A DNA stretch of 64,000 nucleotides from Acidimicrobiia bacterium (GCA_040902765.1 JBBDWO010000011.1:62001-126000), one strand, 5' to 3'; positions 33,130-42,540 are shown, counted from the stretch's first letter. The notes: a model not told the origin generated them from the sequence alone. Made by a program: numbers and translations.

Positions 33130-33846
33130 CTAGGCGCGACCGGCGGCGACCTCGGCGGCGGTCAGCTCCAGATGGTCGTCGAGCGGATCCAGGGTCACGT
33201 CGTCGCCGTGGCGCCTGAACAGGGCCCTCCGGATGAGCTCGTCGGCGAAGTGGGGGTTCTTCGGTAGGACAGAGCCGTGGAGGTACGTCCCGAAGCAGTT
33301 GACCGTCACCGCCCCTTCTTCTCCGCTGTCCCCGTCGTTGCCGTGACCCCTGACTACCGACCCCAGGCTCTCCTGGCCAGTATCGAGCACGGTGCGACCA
33401 CTGTGGTTCTCGAAGCCGACGAGCCGACCCCACGGTGCCTCCACCACGACGTTGCCGATCATGCGACGCGTACCCCCGAGCGTCTCGGCGGCGAACACCC
33501 CGATCCCGGGGAGCTCCTGACCCCCGACCGTGACGAATCGGCGACCGAACAACTGATAGGTGCCACAGACGGTCAGGAACACGACGCCGTCGCCCACTGC
33601 CTCGTGGATCGCCGCAGAGCGCCTGACCAGGTCGGCGGCGACTTCCACCTGGGCTCGGTCCTCGCCACCACCGGCCACCACGATGTCGACGCTGGCGAAG
33701 TCGAGCGGTTCGCCAACCTCGACGCGCCACACCTCGACCCCGATGCCGCGCCATTCCAGACGCCGTCGCAGGCAGATCACGTTGCCGGCGTCGCCGTAGA
33801 TGTTCATGTGAGCGGCGTACAGATGGACGATGCGCAGGTCGCTCAT
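33130..33846 (-). CDS. gatD: Lipid II isoglutaminyl synthase, glutaminase subunit GatD
   Basis: GatD frees ammonia from glutamine for MurT, which amidates D-glutamate of lipid II. The 238-aa protein is a class I glutamine amidotransferase with nucleophile Cys94 (FLTVCGTYQLFG) and His190 (FGTYLHGSVLPKNPHFAD), the same positions used by the characterised S. aureus enzyme. The start is ATG 33846, overlapping the murT stop (ATGA). A longer in-frame extension toward 34110 reads back into murT and is not supported. Confidence 0.94.
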   Translation of the reverse strand: MSDLRIVHLYAAHMNIYGDAGNVICLRRRLEWRGIGVEVWRVEVGEPLDFASVDIVVAGGGEDRAQVEVAADLVRRSAAIHEAVGDGVVFLTVCGTYQLFGRRFVTVGGQELPGIGVFAAETLGGTRRMIGNVVVEAPWGRLVGFENHSGRTVLDTGQESLGSVVRGHGNDGDSGEEGAVTVNCFGTYLHGSVLPKNPHFADELIRRALFRRHGDDVTLDPLDDHLELTAAEVAAGRA

Positions 33847-35123
33847 GCCCACACCTCGTGACGGGGCACGCCGGGCAGCAGAGTGCCCAGCAGCCTGAGC
33901 ATGGCGGTGTAGGTGGGCACGACGTAGACGGTGTCTCCCGCCTCGGCGCCCGCCACCGCCCGCTCGACGGCCCGCTCCAGGTCGGCGTCGTGCCAGGCGT
34001 CGATGCCGGCGTACTTGAGGCGCAGCGCCATGTCGGCCGCCCGGGTCCCCGAAGCGCCAAACCGGTGCCCGGTTCCCGCTAGTTCTTCGACGCGGGCGTC
34101 CCACAGCCACGAGACGTCGCGCCCGTCGGCGTGCTCGTCGTTGATGGCGATGAGCACCTGACTCGGTCCGTCGACCGCCCCCAACAGTCGGACCGCCTGG
34201 TTGAGACCCGACGGGTTCTTGACCAGGAGAACGACGACCCTTCGCCCCTGGTACTCGATCACCTGACCCCTGCCGAACGGCGGGGTCATCTGCTCGAACG
34301 CCGCCGCCGCCGCCTCGGCGCCAACCCCGAGCGCCATGGCCGCACCGAGAGCCGCTGCCGCGTTGTAGGCGTTGTAGACGCCGGGTACGGCGAGGCGGAC
34401 GGTGACCGAACCCGTTCGGGTCGCCAGACCAACCACCTGCCCTCCGTCGCCGAGGGGCTCGACGGTGGTTACCTCTACGACCGGCGAGATCGACGGGTCG
34501 CGGATGGCGGCGTTTGAGTACAGGGCGTCGTCGGGTGGCATCAGGTGCCGGATCTCGGCCACGGCGCCGAAGAACGACGACGACCCGTCGGCGAGCGCCG
34601 CCACCTTGGGATCGTCCGCGTTGAGGAGCGACGACCCGGCGTACACCAGCGCCGAGGAGATGTGCCCGGCCGTCGTGTCGAGTTCCCCGTAGCGATCGAG
34701 TTGGTCCCGGGCCAGGTTGGTGACCACCACCAGACGCAGCCGGACCCGCGGAGCCAGGGTCCTCAGGGCAGCCTCGTCGACCTCGAACACGGCCAGGTCG
34801 CCGCGCGGCCGCCCCCGCATCGTGGCCCGTTCGATCAGCACGGTGGCGACGCCGCGCTCCAGGTTGGAACCGGTCGGATTGGTGATGACGCGCGTGCCGG
34901 CGGCCTCCAGGGCGGTGACGAGCAGCTTCGTGGTGGTCGTCTTGCCGTTGGTCCCGGTTACCACGACGACCCCGCCGGGCAGGTTGGCGACCAGTCGGTC
35001 GATGACGGTCGGGCAGATCTTTGCCGCCACCAGCCCGGGGATCGCAGAGCCGCCACGGCCGAGAAGGCGACTGAGACGCCCGGCCAACCTCCCGATGGCG
35101 ATGGCGAGGATGAGGCGTATCAC
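33843..35123 (-). CDS. murT: Lipid II isoglutaminyl synthase, Mur ligase-like subunit MurT
   Basis: The 426-aa protein has the Mur ligase P-loop GTNGKTTTTK (Lys61), the nucleotide motif DEAAL, NLARDQLDRYGE, and the MurT-specific C-terminal INDEHADGRDVSWLWD, whose aspartates belong to the proposed catalytic triad. In S. aureus and S. pneumoniae MurT carries a four-cysteine zinc ribbon in the middle domain. Here the matching stretch (about residues 195-225, MPPDDALYSNAAIRDP) has no cysteines. The start is GTG 35123, 7 nt after TAACGT; the gene precedes gatD. Confidence 0.93.
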   Translation of the reverse strand: MIRLILAIAIGRLAGRLSRLLGRGGSAIPGLVAAKICPTVIDRLVANLPGGVVVVTGTNGKTTTTKLLVTALEAAGTRVITNPTGSNLERGVATVLIERATMRGRPRGDLAVFEVDEAALRTLAPRVRLRLVVVTNLARDQLDRYGELDTTAGHISSALVYAGSSLLNADDPKVAALADGSSSFFGAVAEIRHLMPPDDALYSNAAIRDPSISPVVEVTTVEPLGDGGQVVGLATRTGSVTVRLAVPGVYNAYNAAAALGAAMALGVGAEAAAAAFEQMTPPFGRGQVIEYQGRRVVVLLVKNPSGLNQAVRLLGAVDGPSQVLIAINDEHADGRDVSWLWDARVEELAGTGHRFGASGTRAADMALRLKYAGIDAWHDADLERAVERAVAGAEAGDTVYVVPTYTAMLRLLGTLLPGVPRHEVWA

Positions 35124-35136
35124 CTGAAGGACGTTA
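35124..35136 (-). promoter_or_regulatory. Possible leaderless -10 (TAACGT) for murT
   Basis: Minus-strand TAACGT (35136-35131) is 7 nt before the murT GTG and overlaps the stop of the upstream ABC gene. It may be an internal promoter or a chance match inside an operon. Confidence 0.35.
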
Positions 35137-37026
35137 CCGGCGGCTGCCGGCGAACTGGGTGTGGAACAGCTCGGCGTACAGGCCGCCGATGGCGAGCAGC
35201 TCGTCGTGCGTGCCCTGCTCGACCAACCGGCCCTCGTCGAGGACCAGGATCAGGTCGGCGGCGAGCACCGTCGACAGTCGGTGCGCCACCACGAAAGCGG
35301 TCCGGTCGTGCAGCACCCGGTCCAACGCTGCCTGGATGAGTGCCTCGGACCGTGCGTCGAGGTGGGACGTCGCCTCGTCGAGGATCAGGATCCGCGGGTC
35401 CTTGAGAATGACCCGGGCAATGGCGATCCGCTGCTTCTCTCCCCCCGAGAGCCGGTAGCCCCGCTCCCCCACCACCGTGTCGTAGCCCTCCGGGAGCCCG
35501 GCGATGAAGTCGTGGATGTGAGCGGCGAGCGCCGCCGCCACCAGCTCGTCGTCGGTGGCATCCGGCTTGGCATACCGCAGGTTGGTGCCGATCGAGTCGT
35601 GGAACAGGTGTGTCTCCTGGGTGACGACACCGACGGCTCCGGCGAGCGTGGCCAGCGACATACCCCGCACATCTCGCCCGTCGATGAGCACCCGGCCCCC
35701 CGTGGCCTCGTAGAGCCGCGGGATGAGATAGGTGACCGTCGTCTTCCCCGCTCCACTGGGTCCGACCAGCGCCACCAGACTCCCCGCAGAGACGTCGATC
35801 GAGAGTCCGTCGATCGCCTTCGCCCGGCTGGGCAGCAGCGGTGCAACCTCCCCTTCATCCGCCTCGGAGCCTCGCCCCGGAAGCCGGTCGACGTTCTCGA
35901 GACCCTCGGGCAGTGCCTGGCGGTAGTCGAACGACACCTCGTCGAAGGTGACCCGACCCTCGATGGGTTCCGGCTGCGAGGCGGCGCCGGCGTCGTCGAT
36001 GTCGTGATCCAGATCGAGGACCTCGAACACCCGCTCGAACGACACCAGGGAGGTGGCGAGTTCAACCCGGGCATTCGACAGCGCCGACAGGGGCCCGTAG
36101 AGCTGGCCCAGGTACGCCGACAGGGCCACCACGGTGCCGATGGTGAGGCTCCCCCTGATCACGAGCACGGCACCGAACCAGAACACGATGGCGGTGCCGA
36201 TGGCGCCGACGACCCCTAGCGCCATCTGGAACCACCGTCCGACGAGCGCCCTGCGGACGCCCAGGTCTCGAACTCTGCTGGCATGCCCGGCGAAGCGCCG
36301 GTCCTCGTCGTCGGTTCGCCCGAACAGCTTGACCAGCAGCGCCCCGCTCACGTTGAGGGTCTCACTCATCGCCGTGTTGAGGCGCGCATTCGCCTCCATC
36401 TGCTCTCGGGTGATGGTCCGCAGCACCCTCCCCACCCGTCGGCCGGGGACGATGAACAGCGGCAGGACGAGCACGGCGGCGATGGTGAGCCGCCACTCCA
36501 GCTGCAGCATCACCAGGATCGTCGCCACGGCCGACAGCCCGTTCGAGATGACCGAGATCAGGGTCCCGGTGACGGCCGACTGGGCGCCGACCACGTCGTT
36601 GTTGAGTCGCGACATGAGCTCGCCCGGCTTGGACATCGTGAAGAAGGCAAGCGACATCCGCTGCAGGTGGCCATACAACCCGGTGCGGAGGTCGAAGATG
36701 ATGCCCTCGCCGGCCCGCGAGCTCGCCCACCGCTGTACCACCCCCAGCACGCCGGTCAGGACCGGCACCGCGATCATGGCCACACCGAGCACCGTCACCC
36801 GATCGATATCCTTGTCGGGAATGGCGCGGTCCAGCAGGTCACGCATCAGCAGAGGCGGCGCCAGCGAGATCACGGTGATCAACGCGATGGTCGCCAGCAC
36901 GATGACCAGGAGTCCCCGGTAGGGCCGGGCGTAGGACAGGACGCGCCGGAGCAGGGCGCGGTCCACCCTAGGACGATCCCGCTCCTCGTCGTAGCGGATG
37001 TAGGACCGCCAGCCTCCGTGGTACAT
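35134..37026 (-). CDS. ABC transporter, fused permease-ATPase (MsbA/MDR type)
   Basis: The 630-aa half-transporter has six predicted membrane segments (about 45-310) and a C-terminal ATPase with Walker A GPSGAGKTT, signature LSGGEKQRIAIARV, Walker B ILILDEATSHLD and the H-loop AHRLST. It resembles lipid or multidrug exporters. Just before the Walker A part there is a charged insert of about 30 residues. ATG 37026 follows a GGCGG stretch; a longer start at 37095 would overlap the lipoprotein gene upstream. It precedes murT, so a role in cell envelope export is possible. Confidence 0.88.
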   Translation of the reverse strand: MYHGGWRSYIRYDEERDRPRVDRALLRRVLSYARPYRGLLVIVLATIALITVISLAPPLLMRDLLDRAIPDKDIDRVTVLGVAMIAVPVLTGVLGVVQRWASSRAGEGIIFDLRTGLYGHLQRMSLAFFTMSKPGELMSRLNNDVVGAQSAVTGTLISVISNGLSAVATILVMLQLEWRLTIAAVLVLPLFIVPGRRVGRVLRTITREQMEANARLNTAMSETLNVSGALLVKLFGRTDDEDRRFAGHASRVRDLGVRRALVGRWFQMALGVVGAIGTAIVFWFGAVLVIRGSLTIGTVVALSAYLGQLYGPLSALSNARVELATSLVSFERVFEVLDLDHDIDDAGAASQPEPIEGRVTFDEVSFDYRQALPEGLENVDRLPGRGSEADEGEVAPLLPSRAKAIDGLSIDVSAGSLVALVGPSGAGKTTVTYLIPRLYEATGGRVLIDGRDVRGMSLATLAGAVGVVTQETHLFHDSIGTNLRYAKPDATDDELVAAALAAHIHDFIAGLPEGYDTVVGERGYRLSGGEKQRIAIARVILKDPRILILDEATSHLDARSEALIQAALDRVLHDRTAFVVAHRLSTVLAADLILVLDEGRLVEQGTHDELLAIGGLYAELFHTQFAGSRR

Positions 37027-37040
37027 GGGACCGCCCGCGC

Positions 37041-37718
37041 TCAGGTGCTCAGCATCGACTGCAGGGTGAACAGCGACTCGGCGATGGCGGAGCACGCTGG
37101 TTCGCCGACACCCGTCCTGCAGAAGAGCTGATAGACGTAGTCGTGCTCAGTCCAGGTGATCTCGCGCCCCTCACTGACCTGGAACTCAAAGAGTTCACCC
37201 GGTTCCGGGTCTCCGGCAGCACGCAGTCCGACCCGCAGCACGGCCAGCTGAGCCTCGGTTCTGGGGCGCTCGTACGGCTCACCGACCCACATACCGAAGG
37301 CGGCAGCCGTCGACGGGTCGAGTACCACCGACTGCACGTCGAAGACGAGCTGGCTGGAGATGTGGGTGACCCGCCCGGGGACCAGCTGCGGGAACTCGAT
37401 GCCGGGAAGGGCGGCGGCGATCTCGCGACGCGACGCCTGGATGAACGGTGTGATGCCATCACCTCGGGTCCATACCGCGGAGAGCAGTTCGACGCCGTCC
37501 AGCCCACCGGTGTCGGCACCGAGGCCGTCGTTGGCCCACGCGACCTCGGTGACGGCGGTCAGGCGCAGCGCAGGACCCTCCGTAGCCGCCGTGGTCGTGG
37601 TGGCGATGCGGGGCTCGTCGCCGTACACCACGCCGCGCGAGAAGTCGCCGACGCCGCCGAGGAGGTCGGAACAGCCCGTGAGCAGCACGAGGGCGATGGT
37701 GGTGGCGGCTCTGCGCAT
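37041..37718 (-). CDS. Lipoprotein of unknown function
   Basis: The 225-aa protein has a short signal peptide with a lipobox, LLTGC (Cys16), then a Thr-rich linker and a globular domain with no match I recognise (WTRGDGITPFIQASRREIAA, GMWVGEPYERPRTEAQ). A C-terminal pair of cysteines could form a disulfide. ATG 37718 lies 6 nt after GATAAT, a likely leaderless start, and is divergent from the ligase gene. It may be co-transcribed with the ABC exporter. Confidence 0.65.
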   Translation of the reverse strand: MRRAATTIALVLLTGCSDLLGGVGDFSRGVVYGDEPRIATTTTAATEGPALRLTAVTEVAWANDGLGADTGGLDGVELLSAVWTRGDGITPFIQASRREIAAALPGIEFPQLVPGRVTHISSQLVFDVQSVVLDPSTAAAFGMWVGEPYERPRTEAQLAVLRVGLRAAGDPEPGELFEFQVSEGREITWTEHDYVYQLFCRTGVGEPACSAIAESLFTLQSMLST

Positions 37719-37758
37719 CGGGTGATTATCCCCGCTCGGAACGCCTATCTGGGGGAGG

Positions 37759-37770
37759 TAGCCTCGAACC
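37759..37770 (+). promoter_or_regulatory. Leaderless -10 (TAGCCT) for ligase gene
   Basis: TAGCCT at 37759-37764 is 6 nt before the GTG at 37771. Only 52 bp separate this start from the divergent lipoprotein start. Confidence 0.6.
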
Positions 37771-38514
37771 GTGGCGCTCCTCTCACACGAAACCTGGACC
37801 CCGCCCGCCCTCGACACCGCCATCTCGGCGACGCTGCTCACCAGGGCGGACCGCGAGGGGCTGGCGACGGTCCGCCTGTTCGTCCCGGAACGAGCGGTCG
37901 TCTTCGGACGGCAGGACTCGGTGCGGCCCGGTTTCTCCCGCGCCGTCGTCGCCACCCGGGCGGCCGGATTCGCACCGGTGCTGCGCCTGGCCGGCGGCCG
38001 TGCCGCGGTGTTCCACGAGGGCACGGTGGCGGTCTCCATCGCCGAACCGACCGCCTACCCCCGTGAAGAGATCCGTGGGCGCTTCGTCGCCGTGGCGGGC
38101 GTGATCGCCGCCGCGCTGCGATCACTCGGTGCGGATGCCCGCGTCGGCGAGGTCCCGGGTGAATACTGCCCCGGGGAGTATTCGGTGAATCTGGGAGGTA
38201 CCCGAAAGGTCGCCGGCCTCGGCCAACGCCTCCGTCGGGGAGGCGCCCACGTCGGGGGCGTCGTGGTCGTCGACGATGCCGAGACCATCAACGCGGTACT
38301 GGTGCCCGTGTACGACGCCCTGGGGTACGACTGGGATCCCGGGGCGACGGGCGCCCTCGGCTCCGGCGTGACCCCCGCGGTGGTGATCGAGGCGGTGGTC
38401 ACCGCTCTCGGTGAGGCGGGCTGGCGTCTCACCCCGGGGCCGATCGCCGACGAGGTCATCGAGGACGCCCGGACCCGCCTCGGTGACCACGAGCTCACCG
38501 ATAGGGTGGCGTGA
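37771..38514 (+). CDS. LplA-type lipoate/biotin-protein ligase
   Basis: The 247-aa protein belongs to the BPL/LplA/LipB fold. It has the ligand-binding motif RLAGGRAAVFHEGTVAVSI, a TRKVAGLGQRL stretch with the invariant lysine, and a C-terminal helical part of about 70 residues. Ligases of this kind attach lipoate or octanoate to E2 and GcvH proteins. The E2 gene at 5353 in the same window would be a natural substrate. GTG 37771 follows a leaderless hexamer. Whether it is lipoate- or octanoate-specific cannot be read here. Confidence 0.82.
   Translation: MALLSHETWTPPALDTAISATLLTRADREGLATVRLFVPERAVVFGRQDSVRPGFSRAVVATRAAGFAPVLRLAGGRAAVFHEGTVAVSIAEPTAYPREEIRGRFVAVAGVIAAALRSLGADARVGEVPGEYCPGEYSVNLGGTRKVAGLGQRLRRGGAHVGGVVVVDDAETINAVLVPVYDALGYDWDPGATGALGSGVTPAVVIEAVVTALGEAGWRLTPGPIADEVIEDARTRLGDHELTDRVA
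38502..38513 (+). promoter_or_regulatory. Possible leaderless -10 (TAGGGT) for aroQ
   Basis: TAGGGT at 38502-38507 is 6 nt before the ATG at 38514, inside the end of the ligase gene. It may give aroQ its own transcript. Confidence 0.35.
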
Positions 38515-38942
38515 TGCGCGTCGTCGTCATCAACGGCCCGAATCTCAATCTGCTCGGAACCCGACGCCCCGACGTGTACGGGACCACCACCCTCGCCGAG
38601 CTCGAGCACCTGTGTCGCACCTGGGGTGAGGAACTGGGGATGCGCATTCACACCTTCCAGTCGAACCACGAGGGGGCGATCCTGGACCGACTCCACGAGT
38701 GCCCGGGGAACGCCGACGGGGTGGTGATCAACCCGGGTGCCCTCACCCACTACTCCTACAGCCTGCACGACGCGATCGAGGCGATCGCCCTTCCCGTGGT
38801 GGAGGTCCACATCTCGGACATCACGGCGCGGGAGGAGTGGCGACGGGTGAGCGTCGTCACCACGGCGTGCGTGGCCACGATCAACGGCCTCGGGATCGAC
38901 GGCTATCGCGAGGCGCTGCGCCTCCTCGCAGACCGCCGCTAA
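38514..38942 (+). CDS. aroQ: Type II 3-dehydroquinate dehydratase
   Basis: AroQ dehydrates 3-dehydroquinate in the shikimate pathway. The 142-aa protein has all type II motifs: NGPNLNLLGTRRPDVYG, FQSNHEGAILDRLHE, NPGALTHYSYSLHDAI and VEVHISDITAREEWRR. ATG 38514 shares one base with the ligase TGA (TGATG); a GTG at 38511 is possible. Dodecameric enzymes of this size are standard. Confidence 0.96.
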   Translation: MRVVVINGPNLNLLGTRRPDVYGTTTLAELEHLCRTWGEELGMRIHTFQSNHEGAILDRLHECPGNADGVVINPGALTHYSYSLHDAIEAIALPVVEVHISDITAREEWRRVSVVTTACVATINGLGIDGYREALRLLADRR

Positions 38943-39054
38943 CCCTATCTGGCGAGACGCCGACACCGAGCGGCCGAGTCGGGCAGGTCACGCAGACGCC
39001 GTGCGAGACGATCGTTCATCGGCGGTGAGGTAGGGGGACGTTTCGACTGCCCGA

Positions 39055-40854
39055 TCAGGGGATCGGAGTGAACGGCCACACCGCTGGCACCACCAGCATG
39101 GCGACGCCGAACAGGAGCACGTTGAGCGGGCCACCGACCCGCGGAAAGTCGGTGAACCGATAGTTGCCGACACCGTAGATGAGCAGGTTGGACTGGTGTC
39201 CGATGGGCGTGAGGAACGTGGTCGACGCGCCGATGGCGATACCCATGAGGAACGGGTAGGGCTCGAACCCCATGCCGACGGCGATGGCGATGCCGATCGG
39301 CGCCAGCAGCACGGCGGCGGCGGCGTTCGACATCACCTCGGTGAGCAGCGTGGTGAAGATGATCAGCCCGGCCAGGACTACGTAGGGACCGAAGTCGCCG
39401 ACCAGGTCGACCAGGTTGTCGGCGAGCCACCGCGCCGTACCCGAGTGATCGTCGTCCATGGCTATCCCCAGCGGCATCATGAAGGCGATCAGGAAGATGA
39501 CCCACCACTCGATGTCTTGATACATCTCCTCGGGGCGGATGCAGCCGGTGAGGAGCATCAACAGGACGCCGACCATCCCGGCCACCGAAATGTGCAACAA
39601 GCCGGTGGCGGCAGTGATGATGGTCAGGGCCATGCTGGCCAGTGCCAGGGGAGCCTTCTTCGGGAGGCGACGCTTCGACTCGATGCGATTGACCATGAGG
39701 AAGTCACGGCTCGCCGCCATGTCGCTCAATGCATTCTCGGGTCCCTGCACCAGCAACACGTCGCCGACCTCCAGAGGCACCGTGATGAACCGGTCTCGCA
39801 GCGTCTCGCCGCGGCGTCGCAGGGCGAGGACGAGCACTCCGTACCGCCGGCGGAGCCAGCCGCGGGCGATGGTGGTGCCCACGAGGCGAGACCCGGGGGC
39901 GATCGCCGCCTCGCCCAGGCGAGTGTCCTCGCTGGTGAGGGCCTCGGCGGTCAGTTTGGTTTCGGCATAGATGTCGAGCGGCCGCGACGACTCCCCCACC
40001 AGGTCGGTGATGCTGCCCTCCACGACCAGCCGATCCCCGACCCGCAGGACCATGTCGGGGCTCGGCGTCAGGACGGTCAGGGCGTCGTCGACGGACCGCT
40101 GCACGCGCAGCACGGTGAGTCCCAACGACGAGTGGATGTCGCTCTCGGCCAGCGTCTTGTCGGCGAAGGGGGACCCCTCCGGGACGATGAGTTCGGTCAG
40201 GTAGTCCTGGAGGGCGTAGGTCTCGGTCAGGTCGCCACCGGACCCTTCACGCTCGGGGATGAGGAACCGGCCCACCAGCGCCATGTAGGCGGCGCCGACG
40301 GCGAGGACTGCCAATCCGGTGGGGAGAAAGTCGAACATCTCGAAGGCGTCCCACCGGCTCTCCTCCAGGGCGATCGACACCAGCAGGTTGGGGGGCGTGC
40401 CGATGACGGTGGTGAGGCCGCCGAGGAGCGATCCAAAGGACAGGGGCATGAGGAGCTTGGCGACGGGATAGCCGGTCTGACGGGAGATGACGAACATCGC
40501 CGGCATGAGCACCGCCACCGCGGCGATGTTGTTCATGAACGCCGACATGACGCCGGAGGTCAGCATGACGATCAGGGTGAGCCGTACCGGACTACTCCCG
40601 CCCGCCCTGGCCACGAAACCGGCGATCCAGTCGGCCACCCCGGTGCGCACCAGCCCTGCGCTGAGGATGAACATGGCCACCACGGTGATCACCGCGGGAT
40701 TGGAGAAGCCGGAGAAGCCGTCGGCGACGTCGACGGTGCCGCTGAGCAACAGGGCCAGGGTCACACCGAGGGCCACCACATCGGGCCGGGTGACCTCGAG
40801 CGCAAACAGCACGAGGGCGACGAGGATGAGACCGAGGACGAATGCATGCTCCAT
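39055..40854 (-). CDS. SLC13-family permease with TrkA-C domains
   Basis: The 599-aa protein is a divalent-anion/Na symporter-like permease. It has an N-terminal set of membrane segments with MSAFMNNIAAVAVLMP, a pair of TrkA-C (RCK_C) domains (about 215-290 and 305-385, e.g. GDRLVVEGSITDL and GDVLLVQGPENAL), and a second membrane block with the matching LTEVMSNAAAAVLLAPI. The layout is common in bacterial SLC13 proteins of unproven substrate (sulfate, dicarboxylates or phosphate). The 112 bp between it and convergent aroQ show no further gene. Confidence 0.9.
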   Translation of the reverse strand: MEHAFVLGLILVALVLFALEVTRPDVVALGVTLALLLSGTVDVADGFSGFSNPAVITVVAMFILSAGLVRTGVADWIAGFVARAGGSSPVRLTLIVMLTSGVMSAFMNNIAAVAVLMPAMFVISRQTGYPVAKLLMPLSFGSLLGGLTTVIGTPPNLLVSIALEESRWDAFEMFDFLPTGLAVLAVGAAYMALVGRFLIPEREGSGGDLTETYALQDYLTELIVPEGSPFADKTLAESDIHSSLGLTVLRVQRSVDDALTVLTPSPDMVLRVGDRLVVEGSITDLVGESSRPLDIYAETKLTAEALTSEDTRLGEAAIAPGSRLVGTTIARGWLRRRYGVLVLALRRRGETLRDRFITVPLEVGDVLLVQGPENALSDMAASRDFLMVNRIESKRRLPKKAPLALASMALTIITAATGLLHISVAGMVGVLLMLLTGCIRPEEMYQDIEWWVIFLIAFMMPLGIAMDDDHSGTARWLADNLVDLVGDFGPYVVLAGLIIFTTLLTEVMSNAAAAVLLAPIGIAIAVGMGFEPYPFLMGIAIGASTTFLTPIGHQSNLLIYGVGNYRFTDFPRVGGPLNVLLFGVAMLVVPAVWPFTPIP

Positions 40855-40912
40855 GGGGTGGGGCGAGTGTAGGGAGCGGGTCAGAGGCAGCCGGGGCCAG
40901 ACGCCGCGCGCC

Positions 40913-40925
40913 TAGCCTCCTGGCG
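40913..40925 (+). promoter_or_regulatory. Leaderless -10 (TAGCCT) for sixA-like gene
   Basis: TAGCCT at 40913-40918 is 7 nt before the ATG at 40926. Confidence 0.6.
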
Positions 40926-41393
40926 ATGCGCCTCCTCCTGGTACGCCACGCCAAGTCGGACCGCCCGGACGGCGTGGACGACCACGATCGGCCGCTCGCC
41001 CGACGAGGCGTCACCGATGCCGAGGCGATCGGCGCCCATCTAGCCCGGCTCGACCTGGTGCCCTCCCGGATCGTCTCGTCGACCGCGGCGCGCGCCGCCT
41101 CCACCGCCGGGATCATCGCCGCCGCCGCCGGATGGGATTACGTCACGGATCCCCACATCTACGGAGGCGGGGTCGCCGCGCTCCTCTCGGCCGCATCCGG
41201 GCGGGGGGACGTGATGCTGGTGGGCCACGAGCCGACCCTCTCCATGGCCGTCGAGGCCCTGAGTGGTGCCCTCGTCACAATGGTGACCTCAGCCGTCGTC
41301 TGCATCGACACCACCAGCGACGCCGCCGGGACCTGGAGGGGCACGGTCCGATGGATGCTCACCCCGGAAGCAGTACGCGGACTCCGGCGGTGA
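40926..41393 (+). CDS. SixA-like histidine phosphatase
   Basis: The 155-aa protein is a small histidine phosphatase with the catalytic RHG-like RHAKSD (His8), HDRPLARRGV, a second-half GHEPTLSMAVEAL and typical SixA length. SixA removes phosphate from a histidine phosphotransfer protein in E. coli; in Actinobacteria the substrate is unknown. The MFS gene follows with a GTGA overlap. Confidence 0.88.
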   Translation: MRLLLVRHAKSDRPDGVDDHDRPLARRGVTDAEAIGAHLARLDLVPSRIVSSTAARAASTAGIIAAAAGWDYVTDPHIYGGGVAALLSAASGRGDVMLVGHEPTLSMAVEALSGALVTMVTSAVVCIDTTSDAAGTWRGTVRWMLTPEAVRGLRR

Positions 41394-42523
41394 GACGGCT
41401 CGGGGCGTCGATCGCCTACCTGGCGGGCGTTCGGTTCGTCTTCAACACGATCCTCCGAATGATGTCCGTGTTCCTCCCGGCGATCGCGCGGGGGCTGGGC
41501 GTCTCACTGGAGAGCGCCGGGCTCCTGGTATCGGCGCGGTCGCTCGCCGGCGCGGCCATCCCCGCCGTGGTCGCCACCGCGGGACGCGGCGAGCGGCGTC
41601 TCCGCCTCGCCACCTGGGGCATGGTGCTGTTCACCGCCGGGGCGCTGCTCACCGCTGCCACCAGCGTCTATGCGGGGGCGCTCGCCGGATTCGTACTGCT
41701 CGGTCTCGCCAAGCCGGCGTTCGACACCGCCGCCATCGCCTACGTGGCCGACCGGACGCCGTACGACCGCCGGGCGCGTTACCTGTCCATCATCGAGCTG
41801 ACCTGGGCCGGTGGACTCCTCATCGGTGCCCCGGCGTGTGGATGGCTCATCTCCCGCTTCGACTGGACCGCCCCCTTCTGGGTAGCAGCGGCCCTCGGAG
41901 CCGGTGCGATCGCATCGGCTCCGTTCTTTCTCGATGCCGATGTCGGGGACGGCGAGCTGCGGCGAGCACCACTGGCTCTCAACCGATCCGCCATCGCCCT
42001 GCTCGGCGTCCTGGTGGCGATCTCGGTGGGTTCCGAGATCGCCTTCGTGGTGTTCGGCGCCTGGATGGAGGACGTGTTCGACCTCTCGCTCGTCGCGCTC
42101 GGGGCGGCAGGGCTGGCCATCGGCGCGGCCGAACTCATTGGCGAGGGAGGCGTGTTCGCTTTCGCCGACCGGGTGGGTAAGCGCCGCATGGTCATGTTCG
42201 GCAGTGGGGCCTCGGCGATCGGCTACGCCGCGCTCGCCGGCGTGGCGGACGACCTCACCCTCAGCCTCGTGGTCCTCGGCACCGTCTTCATCGCCTTCGA
42301 GATCACCGTGGTGTCGGCCCTGCCCCTGGCCACCGAAGTGGTCCCCCACGCCCGGGCGAGGTTCCTGGCCCTGATCATCGTCGCCGTCAGCATCGGCCGG
42401 GCGATCGGAGCCGCCATCGGCCCGCTCGTCTACCGATCGGGAGGCATGCCGGCGAACGCCCTCGTCGCGGCCGGGACGATGGCCGTCGCCTTCGTCCTCA
42501 TCATCCGCTGGGTCAGGGAGTAG
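41390..42523 (+). CDS. MFS transporter
   Basis: The 377-aa protein has about 12 hydrophobic segments and an MFS-like layout, with VADRTPYDRRARYLSIIELTWAGG in the first half and FADRVGKRRMVMFG, an MFS motif A-like loop (RxGRR), in the second. The GTG at 41390 overlaps the sixA-like stop. The substrate is unknown; drug or metabolite efflux is plausible. Confidence 0.85.
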   Translation: MRRLGASIAYLAGVRFVFNTILRMMSVFLPAIARGLGVSLESAGLLVSARSLAGAAIPAVVATAGRGERRLRLATWGMVLFTAGALLTAATSVYAGALAGFVLLGLAKPAFDTAAIAYVADRTPYDRRARYLSIIELTWAGGLLIGAPACGWLISRFDWTAPFWVAAALGAGAIASAPFFLDADVGDGELRRAPLALNRSAIALLGVLVAISVGSEIAFVVFGAWMEDVFDLSLVALGAAGLAIGAAELIGEGGVFAFADRVGKRRMVMFGSGASAIGYAALAGVADDLTLSLVVLGTVFIAFEITVVSALPLATEVVPHARARFLALIIVAVSIGRAIGAAIGPLVYRSGGMPANALVAAGTMAVAFVLIIRWVRE

Positions 42524-42540
42524 CCCGTAGCACCGCTCTC

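Noticed and set aside
38945-39019. Minus-strand 24-codon ORF between aroQ and SLC13
   Set aside because: No ribosome binding site and only an imperfect TAnnnT; composition like random high-GC sequence.
39196-40872. Open frame of about 558 codons antisense to the SLC13 permease
   Set aside because: Antisense to a well-supported membrane protein; composition dominated by Glu, Asp, His and Gly as expected from the complementary codons.
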